Assembly (NCBI GenBank): GCA_933228895.1 | Contig: OW121849.1 | Span: 122,392,849-122,456,848, forward strand | Source: Platycnemis pennipes | Taxonomy: Eukaryota; Arthropoda; Insecta; Odonata; Platycnemididae | Reading direction: 5' to 3' | Length of the DNA stretch: 64,000 nucleotides | Shown: piece after piece, positions 31,560 to 44,062 of the stretch | Layout: every line of letters starts with the position of its first letter | Numbering within the stretch: position 1 is the stretch's first letter | Notes under the pieces: generated by a model | What the model saw: only the letters and a program-made list of their open reading frames with translations | Database searches by the model: none | Told to the model about the DNA's origin: nothing | Position numbers and translations under genes: made by a program

Positions 31560-31870
31560 TACTCACAGCACTAGTACGATGTAATAATCCCAACCGCTCT
31601 CGGTTGATCAGCTGGCACACTCTCAAAGAATAATAGTCGAGTTCGGTGATGCGACCATGGCATTTGACCGCGGACTGATTGCGGAGTGAGTTGAAATGCG
31701 ACGAATATCGGCGGAATGGGGGGAGGAATTATCCAGTGGGGGAGGAAGAAGGGGGATGGTGCGTGAGTTATGCAGGCTCGGTGCTGTCTGTGCGTCCCCT
31801 AGAGCTTGCGATGAATTCCACGGCCGAATGCAAGCCCTGTGGGATCCTCAGTTATGTATGTGGGTGGATG
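31560..31870. other. GC-rich patch upstream of the heparanase-like gene
   Basis: About 300 bp with many CpG and purine-rich GGGGGAGG words, some 2 kb before the heparanase-like ATG. It might hold the promoter or a leader exon, but nothing specific is visible. Confidence 0.3.
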
Positions 31871-32179
31871 GAGGGCTGACGTTGAGCGCAACGAAAGGTC
31901 TTCCGCCTTTCTGTTTCGAAACAAGTGGCATTCGATTGTATAACTATTCCGTCGCGTCAACCTTAAGAATCCAACAGACTGAGCAGGTGGAGAGATTAGC
32001 GGCCGAAAATATTTACTAATAAATAGTTTCGCCGAACGAGGTCCGGCACAGAGAAAGAAAGATTCGGCTAATAGACACAATGGTCAAGGGTTCCAGTGCG
32101 GGCAACGGCTGAAAAAACTTTCTATTTATCGACTACTTTTTGATCCAACATCGTGGGAAATGACTAGACAACATTTTTA

Positions 32180-32653
32180 AAAGTATTAACCATGATTTAA
32201 TTGTTTCCCGGCAAATTATTTTCGTAAAGTCTTCTCGGGCTTTCCACCGGGTTAAATTTTTGTATGACACCAAAGTTTCAACGGACGACTCGTCCATCGT
32301 CTTCCGGGTGAGTGAGTAAATTAAAGCCGTTGAGGCGTATGCATAAACGGTTGCAACAATCAGGTTACTCCTGAATGGCCGGAAGGATCTTCGAAATTTG
32401 GATAAAAAGGAGGAGTTCTGTCGTTTTTTATTTAACATAAAATGGGATTCCACGAATTGCTAATTCTATAACCCGGTTATAAAATTTTAAATATAAAATG
32501 AAACCGTTTACAGATACGCCTCAACGGCATCAATTTACTCACTCACCCTGGAGACGATGGACGAGTCGTCCGTTGAAACGTTGGTGTTATACAAAAATTT
32601 AACCCGGTGAAAAGCCCGAGAAAACTTTACGAAAGTATTAACCATCATTTAAC
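32180..32653 (-). mobile_element. Penelope-like foldback insertion, minus orientation
   Basis: Arms at about 32218-32352 and 32502-32635 are separated by about 150 bp. The direct repeat AAAGTATTAACCATSATTTAA (one mismatch) flanks the unit on both sides. Here the unpaired tail of about 20 bp is on the left, so the element points to the minus strand. Each arm carries GACGATGGACGAGTCGTCC followed by GTTGAAAC, a hammerhead-like stem. Confidence 0.65.
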
Positions 32654-32769
32654 GCTAATATTACAGCCACTTTCGTAGTTATCGGTGGGTGGAATTAATA
32701 CTAGCTTCCTACCCTTATACCCGGGTTAACATCTCGGCATATATTACGTGGGAATCCTTACTTGGATGA

Positions 32770-32925
32770 TGTATGAAGACAGCATTCCAACTTCACTGCA
32801 CTGTCCGTCAGGTGGGGCACAAAGCTGGGACCCCGTGGTGTTTTTCCTAAATCGCAGGCTGATGGCGACACCGGAATCTCTCCACCCTCCTTCCTTTCCC
32901 TTCAATACAATCCTTATACCGTTCC
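32770..32925 (+). mobile_element. SINE (family 1) 3' body
   Basis: CACTGCACTGTCCGTCAGGT, then GGCTGATGGCGACACCGGAA, match the family 1 body. The head is missing. Confidence 0.5.
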
Positions 32926-34774
32926 CAAGGCTATGAGGCGCCTTTAAATGTGGAACAGACTTGAAATCTCAGGGAAAATACGGATCGTTCGTTCGTTATC
33001 TGCACCGATTCCCGTAGTGCATAGCAGACCATTTCCAGATTCTCTCGAACGAACCATGTATCCAAGGATGGCAGGAGATTCGTGAGTTGCTGTAATCCCT
33101 TCGAAAGGAGCAAGACAAAGTCTACCCTGGGCACTTGTGAATTTTCAGGGATGGAGAATGAATGGATTCAAATGAAAAGGGCGCTCTGAAAGAGATATAA
33201 TATTTATCCACGCCTGTTACCCTTCGAAGAACTACAGACTCCGCTGATCAATGCGATCTTTGAGCATTGGGGAGAGTTTCGGTCAAAAATTAATGTGCAT
33301 TGTAAGTCCTGAAGTAACTTGCTACACTAATGACGTAATGGCATTATATTCCTCAAACTATTAGCCCCAGCGAAAAATTAATTTCTCTCTCGACCCGTGT
33401 CAACATTTTTTAGAATGCAAACCATCAACCACCATTCAATAACTGAAGTTCACGTAATTAGTCCACCAAAGTCTACAAATATTCTTAGCGATTGTAATAC
33501 ACCAAGTAACTGGTACTGGTTGTATGCTTCCTGATTCAAAATTACTTCTAACAAGAGTACATTCACCTGCGATTTATGAAAAAGTAAAATTTACTGAAAG
33601 TTCCAACCTCTACCTGGTATGTAGAGGTAGGAGCCCTCTATTTCTATCTCCTACCTATCGAGACCGACATATTACTATGAAAACATCGACATTCGCCAAC
33701 TCGTACCTAAAGGCAACATAAGAATTCTCAATGTAACGTCTCGCCTGAAATCGCGGATTGATGAGTATGAACTGTACTCCATTCAGCACTGAATTGGGGA
33801 GTTGTATCACATTAAAAAAATCACTGTACAAATTCCAACATGGACCCTCTCGATGGTGGGATTGAGGAAATAAGAATTTTATAGCGATTCTATGGTACCA
33901 ATAAAGTGTTAGAAGCAGATCGGTAGTCGATCGAATTTCAGGTAAGAATTTCAAGTTGGCGGTGCACTTTCAGACCATCTAGATCTCACTATGGTGAATC
34001 TGATCGCAAGAAAATTTTTGGAGAGATAGATTGTCAAATATATTCAAAACCATATCACAATATCAGTCACCGAGACTGATTTCTGATACTTTATCGTGCG
34101 TGGCCATACAGCAGGCAGTCCGATTTACTCCAACTCCTCATCAACTTATCTTTGTAAGGTAATCACTTCTGATACCGCTGGCGTGTTGTACCTTTTAAAG
34201 ACTAGTTCAGCAATTCAGTAAATGTGAATTCATTCGTTGCTCCAAATCCTTCAGCGGCATAAAACGTAGCGAACGGCAAGTCAACAATCACCCCTTAACA
34301 TACGCCATTGCGAGGGATTTCAGGGTACTATGTGGGTGTATATAAGATTGGAGATGTACCGGGCCAGATTAGGTTAGCTCGGTGGGTAAATAGCCCTTCT
34401 CATGATTCAGAAGATTCTTTGAACATTGTCCTGAAGATATTTAGTTTGTGTGTCCTCGTGGGCAATCAAATAGCCAAACGATTCACAAGTTTAAAGGCCA
34501 TTAGCGATTGCTTGTCAGTGAATGAAGCGTTGGATTAGGATTTTTTTATTTACCGGTGGGATAAATGAAACCCATAAAATCACTCTATCTCTCTCAAGAA
34601 TAACATTAAAATTTTCCAAGACGGATTAATCTTTGCTGGAAAGCAATTATTAAGAAATTACGAATTATTAGAAACAATAAATTATGATTTATCAGATATA
34701 CTCAGAGCTATAATGCATCTCGGCGGAATACGTGATGCACTTCTATTACACTTCGATAGAATACGAGAGACATA
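32926..34774. other. intergenic sequence, nothing recognised
   Basis: AT-rich with short frames; no family motif or clear repeat boundary. Confidence 0.45.
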
Positions 34775-34948
34775 TTGGAGTCCCAGGCCGTGGTAGCCAG
34801 GTCGGTAAGGCGCAGGATTGGCAACTAAAGAGTGTCGGGATCGAATCCCACCAATACATGGATGTTGAACTTGTCCCAGGATTTAGATCTTGAGTTACAC
34901 AGTGCGATAAAACCTTAGTCTTTGAAGCACCAAAAAAACATAGACTAA
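34775..34948 (+). mobile_element. tRNA-derived SINE (family 2)
   Basis: The tRNA-like head has box A GGTAGCCAGGTCGGTAAGGC and box B GGGATCGAATCCCACC. The body includes ACACAGTGCGATAAAACCTT and AAGCACCAAAAAAA. It differs from family 1 and sits directly at the end of a TIR element. Confidence 0.6.
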
Positions 34949-36226
34949 GGTCCATATTCAGAATTTCAACTACAGTCTCGCTTGTACTACTTACGCCCTA
35001 TAATCCCTGCTATGAGTCAAATTTGTGCACAGATTCAACCTTTAAAGGTGGCATCACTTCTCGGCGTGACACAGAGAACTGATTTGATATTCTGAATATG
35101 GCTGGGACGTATCAGAATCTCAAATGCAGTCTCACTTCCACTGTTTACGTCATAAAATACAGTAACAAGTCTTGGCTTAACTCTAAATCGTACACTAGCC
35201 TGGCATGAGCATATTAAAACAACTTCAAATTTAAACATAAAATATTATATGCTATTAAGCAATTCAAGGATCTAATTCCAACTTCCCTGAGAATTGAATT
35301 GTTGAATACCCTAATAACACCTCATATTGACTACTGTTCTCTCGCTTATACCGATCTTACTATGGAGCTAAATCAAACACTTCGGAGGTTACAAAACTGT
35401 GGAATACGATTGATATTCAATAGTCCTTTAGATAAACATGTTACACCCTATTATGATGACTCGCACTCAGGTAGTTGAAGAAAGAAAAGAGACGAGAATA
35501 TCAAATATACGTACGTACAAGCTGATTAAAACAGAGTGCCCTAGATATTTGTTTGACAAGATTATTTTTCATGCTAGCACGCATAAACGACTCACACGAA
35601 ATACTGAGGTATTCTTAATCCCAAATTTTTCGCACCAATGTGCTCGTTAGATCTTTTCAAGTTACATCTTGTAGGTTTTGCAATTCTTCGCCCGATGGAA
35701 TAAGGTCTGGTGTAAAAATTTATATGTTTAAGAAGCGGTTACTTCCATATCTTATGCAATGTAAATAAAATAATTAATGTATGTATAAATATAATAAGTA
35801 AATTTAAACATATATGTGATTAAGTTTTTGCTAAAAAATTATTGTTTTTAAATGGTTGTATTGGAAAATTACTGTTCAACTATTGACTTGTTTAGTCGTT
35901 GTATTATTTTAAGATGATAAGTTGTAATTTAGATGGCTACGAAATTGTAAAATTAATATTAATAATAAGATTGTGAACAAAGTGCTTTCTGTAAATGTTC
36001 CAAGGGACATAATGTCCTAGAACCAATAAATATCTATCTATCTATCTAAAATATCTATTACGAGTTCAAAAGGGTATACAGATTCTCCTTGATAATCACC
36101 GAAGCGGTATGCAGTGTGGTAATACCAACTTTTCAGCGTGAATGAGCACGCTGATTTGACTGGAAGTGGAGCCTTTAGGGTGTAAGCAGTTGAAGTGAGA
36201 CTGTAGTTGAGATTCCGAATATGGCC
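34949..36226. mobile_element. TIR element with nested non-LTR insertion
   Basis: The ends GGTCCATATTCAGAATTTCA and, inverted, GGCCATATTCGGAATCTCAA match over about 33 bp with few differences. Both sides carry CTAA (34945-34948 and 36227-36230), a likely 4-bp target duplication. A partial second inverted copy lies at about 35086-35140. A non-LTR fragment occupies most of the centre. Confidence 0.55.
35225..36052 (+). mobile_element. Jockey/CR1-type non-LTR retrotransposon 3' end with ATCT tail
   Basis: The broken frame encodes the post-palm region: LRIELLNTLITPHIDYCSL, then RRLQNCGIRLIF. This is typical of the C-terminus of Jockey- and CR1-like reverse transcriptases. The 3' end is AT-rich, has AATAAA and finishes in an ATCT microsatellite. 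Strongly 5'-truncated. Confidence 0.6.
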
Positions 36227-36299
36227 CTAATTCTAGACGTTATGAAGTCTTTAATGCCGACTACCCGATCTCGTTTCATATTTTTGTTGGTCGCCAATT

Positions 36300-36515
36300 G
36301 CAGGTTGCGTAATCCGAGCCTTTTGCGTGCTACGTAATGTTATCACGGTTGGAAATCCACGACGGGCGCGTATTGCAACGACCCGACCCTCCCACCCCTC
36401 GTCGCGACCGCATACCGACCGACCGGAGGAGGAGAGAGAGGTTGCCCGCACTGCTGCCGCTGCGTTTTCACCTCGAGTGAAGAAACGAATGCCGCTCAAC
36501 CGGGATGAGTAAAAA
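36300..36515. other. CpG-rich patch
   Basis: About 215 bp dense in CpG (CGACGGGCGCG, GACCGACCGACCGG) in an AT-rich setting. It could be a CpG-type promoter or an old exon. No open frame with family motifs runs through it. Confidence 0.35.
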
Positions 36516-38869
36516 ATGCTTGAAGCATATGGTGACTAATTAATGAAATGACTGACTCAAAACCTTGCAATTTAATTTACATACGTATCCAATCAAGAAT
36601 GACACAAATTTCCGAGTAGTTTTTTATCAGGTAAAATTCAACGCATACAATACCAAGCAGTGTGGTTTCGAGGCATGAATTGCCGGAATTTAAATGCATT
36701 TCGGAAAATATGTTCACGAGGAAATAACGAGAAAATTCATCCGGTTATTTTGAATTATTTTTCCTCGGCCTAAGTGGTTGATATCACCTCAAATGGTACC
36801 TACCTATATATTTTCGAAAAAATTGTTTTAAACGAAGAGCAGACACTTCAATTTTATATTCATACAAATATATAAATCACTACAAATAAATATTTTTATG
36901 CCCCGCTGCATCTTCTACACTTGCAGTGAAAAATACATTAAATATGAATTCATAAATTAAGTCAAGAATTAGATATTTCAAATTTGAACACTTAGAAAGT
37001 GCAATACGAAGTACTGTCCTATTACAATTCCCTGTGAACTAAAATAATGGATTTCAAGAGATCCCCCTGGGATGGAGATTGAGGGCATATTTTGAGTAAA
37101 ATGTGAATAATAACCATAGAGTTCATGCATGTAAGTAGGTAAGTGAATAAAAATGTCACTACATTGGAGGAGGGAAACAAAATTATAAAATTGATGTAAT
37201 TCTTGATGTTATTACATCATTGAGGATGATGACATAATGACTTCATCGACTACCAATCTAAAGGCGTGCAATGAGCACTAAGCAAAAGCATCAGGCATTA
37301 TGCTGGGTAAGTGAAAATTTAAACTAAAACTCCAAGTTAATGGCGTACATGAAATTTATATTTTTACATATTGAAAGAAGCTTTAAGAAAACTTGAAAGA
37401 AACTGTAAAATCATTTCTGCCATATTTTAAAAAATATGCCCTTCTTTACTACCTAAAAATAATGTACTTCTTGATGATAAGGAAAAGCCGGTAAAAGTAT
37501 GAAAATTTCTTCAGTATAAGGGAGTGTATAGGTTAAAATACCGAGATATATAATGCATAACTTACTTCTTTTAGAAACTCTTTCCCTTGGTAAAATATTA
37601 CTGGTGACATAATGCATGTAATGTATGCTATGCTTTCCAACTGAATCTGACGGGTTGCATGCAATTAATTTATATGGTTACCTTTCTGAAATGTTGAATT
37701 AAGTGAAAGGTTATTTTCCTCGGCTACTATTTACGAAACATGTGCCTCTTGTAACACATTAAGTAAATTTCTATCCGTGATTCCAATTAAATTACTGACT
37801 GTTTATAGTTTATGGTTACTTTAATGAATATTTTTCCTTTTCTTCGGATTTTTGGCACTTTTTGTAAGTCAGTTTTCTGCAGCTAAATCGAAGAGAATGG
37901 AATGAGATATACCATGCCTTTAAAGTTGGAATGAGAGGATAACAATGCATAAATATGCTCCTATTGTACACTCATAGAAACTTATTTGGAAATAAAGTTA
38001 TTTCTCAAACTTGTAGTTTTCAGGATTCGATAGGCGAATACAATAGATCACTTTGTTCAAGTGCGAAAATAAACTTACTGAAATTCTGTCACGACAGTTC
38101 ACTACGACACGTCAGTGAAAAGATTTGAAATTATAAAAAAAGATTTCGCGAGAAAAAAATGAGGGCAAAGAGTTTACTTATTTTTTATGATAATTTAAAA
38201 AAATAAATTTCACCCAGAGAGCCAAAATATAGTAATTTTCATATCCCCAGCAGTTGAACCTATAAATTATTGAAATAATGTGCTGATAGGAGTACATATA
38301 GCGTACTTTAATATCATACAAACTTTTCCACACGTTGAAAACGGAATTTCCGAAAAAACCGATATGCATCGGAAGATAAATGGTAACTCATTACTTAATT
38401 ATAATTTTCGGCGCCAGCATTAGCCTGCTTTTACGAAATATGCTAAGGATCCACAAGTTAATATCCCATATGACAGAAAGAGGACAGGACTTTACTGGAA
38501 ATTTACGTTAATAGGCCAACTAAACTATCTGGCCCTCGGAGAAATCTAGTCGTTGAAAAAAATGTTTAACAAATAAGTACTTTTGAAAGAATTTTTACAA
38601 AATAACATTATTTTATGCTATTTTTAATACCTTTGCAAAACAAATTTAAAGCAAATATTCAAATGACTACTTAGACGTTGTAAGAAAGCAAGGATAGATA
38701 GAATTTCTTCTGATTGCTTTCAAACATTACACAAACTTGGTCCAATAACATCCATTTTTGGTTCAACACCACCCAAAAATAGGTTGTATCAACCGTGTCT
38801 CACTGCTATAAAGAAGTATGCTTCAGATATAAGTTCTAATTGAGTATTTCCTAACTTCCTAGATTGTAT
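36516..38869. other. AT-rich intergenic sequence, nothing recognised
   Basis: About 2.3 kb of AT-rich sequence with no coding or repeat signal that I can defend. Confidence 0.5.
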
Positions 38870-38960
38870 TTCCAGCTGTAAGTATATTCTCCTTTTGGTA
38901 GAATTCCTTCTTCGCCAGAGATATTCTAATGTCTATTTCCTTCTTACTTTGCTAGTTATT
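38870..38960 (-). mobile_element. RTE-like non-LTR internal fragment
   Basis: TTTCCAGCTGTAAGTATATT, then CTTTTGGTAGAATTCCTTCT, matches the internal block seen at 59865-59945. No tail. Confidence 0.45.
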
Positions 38961-39044
38961 CGGCTTCCTAGGTTGATGAACCTCCCTCACCTCTTCACGC
39001 TTTTGCTTGCAAGTCATATTGACCTCCTATATTCTGCTGCATAC

Positions 39045-39570
39045 AATGGGGTCGTTTACCATATATTTTAATTTCAAATCTGATAGAGTTTGTAAAATAA
39101 AAAGACCCGTATTTTTCCGTTTTTTGATCCGACAATTATTTCTCGAGTTATAAGCGGCGAAAAACTGATTTTTTTTTAACCCTTTCGGAAAATTGTGTGG
39201 TGCAACCTCTGACATCATCGACTTTGTCCAATCACAATTGAGCCCGCGAAGGTACTTCGCCTTATCGCAATGGGGGGGGACACAGTTGATTCTGCCAATA
39301 GGAGCTGTTGCGACAGGAGCAGACCTTCCGAGAAACCCCCAGCACTCCCTTCCCTTCCCCTCAAAGCAGTCAAGGACGGGAGGAAAATGACGTCAATGAT
39401 ATCAAAGCAGCTTCTTCGGTGGGCGTCACCTTTTACTTATTTTAATTTTTGATATATGAGTGAATGGTTGTGGTTAGATGATTAATTCTTTCACTAAAAT
39501 TCGTTTTTCGTTTCCATCTGACTGTTCAAGTACAAAATGGCTATTTTGGTTCCAAGTAACCGCCCCCATT
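39045..39570 (+). mobile_element. 530-bp TIR element, copy 3
   Basis: Starts AATGGGGTCGTTTACCATAT and ends TAACCGCCCCCATT. Same body, with one of the two TGACGTCA sites decayed. Confidence 0.8.
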
Positions 39571-39989
39571 ACCTTTCATCTCCTTTTATTTTTCTCTTCT
39601 CGTGATATTGGTCCTATGTCTTTTCCATGCTAACCATGGTCTTGTTTAAATCCTTTTTGTCCCTATCAGGGCCACTTTGTTCATGGCAGACACGGAGGGT
39701 AGGTCCTGAGTCTCTACGTACTCATTAGGGAATTTGCTAGAGAATCTTTCTTTTTTTGTTCGTTGCTCGTTGATTCACTTCCCAGAATGCAATACTTCCA
39801 CCTCATCAAGACTTTTCTTTAGAATAATAATAGTCTTTCCACCCGATCTTATACTGTAGCTGCGTACAATCAGGGACAAAAACGAATTCAGAGGGGGTAC
39901 ATGGAGACATCAGATTATGTATTGTAGATTTTTATAGAAATTAGAGTGTAGTGGTTTCTTTCTTTAAAGTGTATATGTTTTACACTACT

Positions 39990-40070
39990 AACTCATCTAC
40001 ATCTGCGTAAGCCACACCTACAAGCCACCGCGAGGGTGTGTGGTAGGGGATTTACTTAATTAAGTCAAAT
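39990..40070 (-). mobile_element. CR1/Jockey-like 3' tail only
   Basis: CATCTACATCTGCGTAAGCC, then GGTGTGTGGTAGGGG, matches the conserved tail of this family with several changes. Confidence 0.5.
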
Positions 40071-40151
40071 TGATTATTATATCGGGGTACCACAGCTTAG
40101 AAGCGTTTCGATTAAGAGATCTGAAGCCGAATTTGAAAGATAACGTCGCAG

Positions 40152-40457
40152 ACAAATGTGCTTACTGCACTTGAATAATGAGCAAAATTCACAGAGATAA
40201 CATTTATTGCGACCGAAGTCCGTTTTTTAAAAATTTTTCAGGGCTAAACCCTGAAGATGCTCACATTAATTGCCATGAGAAAAAATTCACCTGGACCAGG
40301 AATCGAACCACGGACCTTTGGCTTTACCTGAAGATGCTGTTTAAAGCGAAATCTGGTCGCAATAAACGTTATCTCTGTGGACGTCGCTCATTATTCAAGT
40401 GCAGTTATGTTCCGTTTTCACTCAATCACGCCAGAAACCTCAGTGCAAATATGTTAA
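40152..40457 (+). mobile_element. Penelope-like foldback insertion around a tRNA-like piece
   Basis: Arms at about 40164-40214 and 40355-40405 are inverted copies. An imperfect direct repeat (CAAATGTGCTTA and CAAATATGTTAA) flanks the unit, with a tail of about 39 bp on the right. CTGAAGA at 40328-40334, a short GCT/AGC stem and GAAA form a hammerhead-like core. The centre contains a minus-strand box B (GGTTCGATTCC), either a tRNA-derived insertion or chance. Confidence 0.55.
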
Positions 40458-40984
40458 CATAAAATGAGTATGATAACCCTAGTGTTCAATCCTTCACAGC
40501 ATCATTCCTTCTTTTAAGATGGTGCATTTAATCATTTTCCCTTAATATGGTAAAGTAACTCAAGAAAACACATTGAAATTTGCAAACAATTTTACCACCT
40601 CATTTTGTTGTTTCATTCGTTTGCAATTGTTGTTGTGCAATGCATCTGCGTAGAAAATTCGTCCTTACTAGAATTTCCTTTCCAAAGAATCGATTCTTTT
40701 GGAATTATTTACATCTGAGAAAATTTAAAATTGATGCACACATTAGGAAATATACGTTAATAATTTAATTTATTCATAGAAACAGCTAATTTATCAATAA
40801 GTATTGCATTACTTTGTATTGAATAACAATTTTGTGTCATTAACAGGTAATATTTCACCTGTGTCTCGTAACTGTATGATTAATATTTTCCTCAGGGTGG
40901 TAGTATTGCGACTATTGGTTTCATGTAAGTAGTTTGTTAATAGAGTAGCATTTTTTTCATTGCTGCACGGCAGTAAGTGCTCTC

Positions 40985-41075
40985 TGAGAATGATTATGCA
41001 TGCCTGGTTATAATTCACCCCCTGCCACACACCCTTGCGGTAGCTAGTAGGATATTGTGCAGATGTAGATACTAT
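40985..41075 (+). mobile_element. CR1/Jockey-like 3' tail only
   Basis: TTCACCCCCTGCCACACACC and GCAGATGTAGATAC are the conserved 3' end. Almost completely 5'-truncated. Confidence 0.55.
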
Positions 41076-41125
41076 TTACTTCATCAATTGTTTTACTCTG
41101 ATACATATTTATTGCTATTTCTCTC

Positions 41126-41656
41126 AATGGGGGCGTTTACTCGGAACCGAAAGCGCTATTTTGTTCACGAAATCCTTAAATGGAAACGAAAAATGAATTT
41201 TCGTGAAAAAATTAATCTTCTAACCAGAGCCATTAACTCATAAATCAAAAATTAAAATAAGGAAAAGGTGACGCACACCAAACGAGTTGCGTTTAGGATT
41301 ACTACGTCATCCACCTCCCGTCTTTTGACTTTTTTAGGGAAAGGGAAGGGAGTGGAGGTGGGTCGGAATGTCTGCTTGCACAGATCCTGTCGCAACCACT
41401 TTCATTGGCAGAGTCAGCTGTGTGTCCCCCATTGTGATGTGGTGAAGGAGCTTCGCGGTCTCAGTTGTGATTGGATGAAGTGGATGACGCGAAAGTCCTT
41501 TGCAAGCCCACTTTTCCGGAAGGGTTAAAAACATCAGTTTTTCGCCGCTTATAGTTTGAAAACAAATTGACGGATTGAAGAACGGAAAAATACGGGTGTT
41601 TTTATTTTGGAAACTCTATCAGATTCGACACTAAAAATATGGTAAAAGGCTTTATT
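41126..41656 (-). mobile_element. 530-bp TIR element, copy 4
   Basis: Starts AATGGGGGCGTTTACTCGG; the far end has decayed to GGTAAAAGGCTTTATT. The pentamer CTCTC borders both ends and may be a target duplication. More diverged than the other copies. Confidence 0.75.
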
Positions 41657-42284
41657 CTCTCCATCCCGAGACTTTAAAGAATATCTTGACTGTGGTCTAA
41701 ACTTATCTCGTGAAACCGCGAGTTCGTCTAGAGTCTCGCCTCGAAATTCCGAACACGGTCCCGTTGTCTCGTCTCGATTCCTGTCTCGTTTTTGAGACGA
41801 GAAAAGTCTCGAGTTTCGTAGTAACTCTGCTTCGAAATGCCCCACGCTTTGGCCTCACTCGTTAATTGGCCCAAACTCAAGTTCTCATGAAATCGATGTA
41901 GGAAGCAAGACCAATGCACCCAAGTTTCCGTATCCCATCGAGTTCCCCATTCAAGTCCGAACAAGTTTCGGAAAGTGGAGTGGATTCGTGTCCTCAGGAA
42001 AAATCCCCATTGGTGAAGCCACGTGATCCATGGAGAGGTTGAAGAGCTGTACTTCCTTTTCGAAGAATCGATTCCTACGAATCAATGAAGAACTGAGAAA
42101 AGGAAATGCAAAAAAGAAGAGAGGCCAAAAGTCGATCGGAAGACGGTGAACGGAAAACAGAACGCTGCACAGAGGGCTGAAATCGAAAAATCTGGCCTAA
42201 ATTCCAAAAATGTTTTTTTTTCGGTCTGGACGTTTAAATTGTGCATGGTGGATCTCCATTTATTGGTGCAAGTGATAAAAGCAT
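41657..42284. other. intergenic sequence with GTCTCG-rich part
   Basis: Positions about 41700-41830 are dense in TCTCG and its complement and can fold (GTCTCGTTTTTGAGAC). The rest is unremarkable. Confidence 0.4.
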
Positions 42285-42470
42285 GAAGACAATATTCGAG
42301 GCAAAAGTGAACGGGAAGAATGGATAAGGCAGACCTCAGATGAGATGTATGGAACAGGTTGAGAAAAGAGAGGAATTGCGTTAATATGAAGAGGTTGGCC
42401 GAGAGAAGAATCGAGTGGAGGGCTGCGCCAAACCAATCCTAAGATTTTTGACCGACGATGATGATGAAGT
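42285..42470 (+). mobile_element. RTE-like non-LTR 3' fragment
   Basis: Last about 185 bp of the same element, from the VNGKNG region to a GACGATGATGATGA tail. Confidence 0.6.
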
Positions 42471-43237
42471 GATATAAGCTTTCAATTTTCATAATTATTG
42501 CCTAGTAACAATATGCAAGGGCTTAAAGGTGAACAAAATATGCGAAAATACTGAATTCAGTTTTCACTTAAAATTACCAAAAGGAAGAGGATGCAGAGCC
42601 CTTAGTAGTAGCTTTACGGAATAAAAAATGACAGAGCTTCACAGAACAGCCCTTAGTTTTTTAAAAGTCGTATTTTTCATTGATTTATAGGGATAATTTG
42701 ATCTGTTAACAGTATAAAATATTGGAACCTATTTCCACCGATTTTATTCTTTTGGGTTGTAAACTATGAAAATAAACGCAGACGATCTGTAAGTAACTCA
42801 TATATCAAGATTCACTGGAGCTTCAGGATTGTGAATCCGATGAAGAACTCTGAAAATGTCTGCGACGCCGGAAATAAGCTCGATTTTTCGATCACGCGGC
42901 GTTATCCAGCGTTGCGCGCCAGCTAATAGTCATCATATCATATACTGTAGACCCATGAACTTACTGTGGGGATTTTCTATCTGTATATCTTTTAAAGAAC
43001 AACCATAATTGCTGTGATAGTGGTTTGAAAAAAAGAATCCATTCTCTTTGTCACTGTCCGATAGCCCAAACAGCCTTTCTTCGGATACATTTAAGAAGGA
43101 AACCCTGGGGTTTCGCTTTAAAATTTAAGCCTGCGGAAGGTTATGCTTAGCTTCTATTTGCAGCATTCATAGCTTTCCCTGAGAGCACAAAATTGGCAGT
43201 ATACACAATTTAAATTCATCCAAGAAGTCAAATAACA

Positions 43238-44062
43238 GTCTCCGGGAGTGAATATCCACGAGGAGAAAATCAGCACGATGCGATTCGCCCATGACATAGA
43301 AGTCATGGCAGAAACCGAAGGAGATTTAAAGAAGACTCTAGGAAATATGGAAAGTACAATGACCAGATATCATCTGAAGATCAATAATAAGAAAACTAAG
43401 GTATTGGTATGCAGTAGGAGGAAGGAAGCCAGGACCAATGTTAAACTAGGAAAACAAAAAATCGAGTAGGTGGAAGAGTTCTGCTACCTTGGAAGCCGAG
43501 TAACCAGAGATGGACGAAGTAAAAGAGAAATTGCCAGTAGAATAGCCCAGGTGAAAAGGGCATTTTACCAGAAGAAGATTCTGCTTACAGCTGCAAATAC
43601 AAGCGTTAAAGTGATGAAATATATTAGAACATACATCTGGAGCATTCTACTATATGGCAGCGAAGCATGGACAATAACAGCAGCACAGAAGTCCAGGCTA
43701 GAAGCATTTGAAATGTGGTGCGACCGAAGAATGATGAAGATGAAATGGATCGATCGAGTAACAAACGAAGAAGTGTAAAGAAGAGTGGGAGAGAAGAGAC
43801 GTCTACTGAAAACCTTAAAAAGAAGAGGGGACGACTTAATAGGTCACATCTTAAGACACGATGGCCTGATGAAGACAATCGTCGAGGGAAAAGTGAACGG
43901 GAAGAATGGAAAAGTCAGGCTTCGTATGAGATATATGGAGTAAGTTGTGAAGGATATGAGAGGAGCTACGTCAATATGAAGAGGTTGGCCGATAGAAGAA
44001 TCGAGTGGAGGGCTGCGTCAAACCAATCGTAGGATTGTTGACCGATGATGATGATGACACAA
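43238..44062 (+). mobile_element. RTE-like non-LTR reverse transcriptase fragment with GAT tail
   Basis: The broken frame reads EEKISTMRFAHDIEVMAETE, where the catalytic FADD motif has become FAHD. Then follow LLYGSEAWTI, LEAFEMWCDRRMMKMKWIDR and IGHILRHDGLMKTIVEGKV. The 3' end is GGATTGTTGACCGATGATGA, a GAT-repeat tail typical of RTE-like elements. Several stops; dead copy. Confidence 0.72.

Noticed and set aside
36030..36050. ATCT microsatellite as an independent repeat
   Set aside because: It is the 3' tail of the non-LTR fragment that ends there.
40285..40330. tRNA-like sequence on the minus strand
   Set aside because: Box B is good, but no full cloverleaf or box A could be drawn; at best a SINE fragment.
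41700..41830. GTCTCG-rich stretch as a binding-site cluster or array
   Set aside because: Spacing is irregular and no unit repeats; no CRISPR-like or satellite order.
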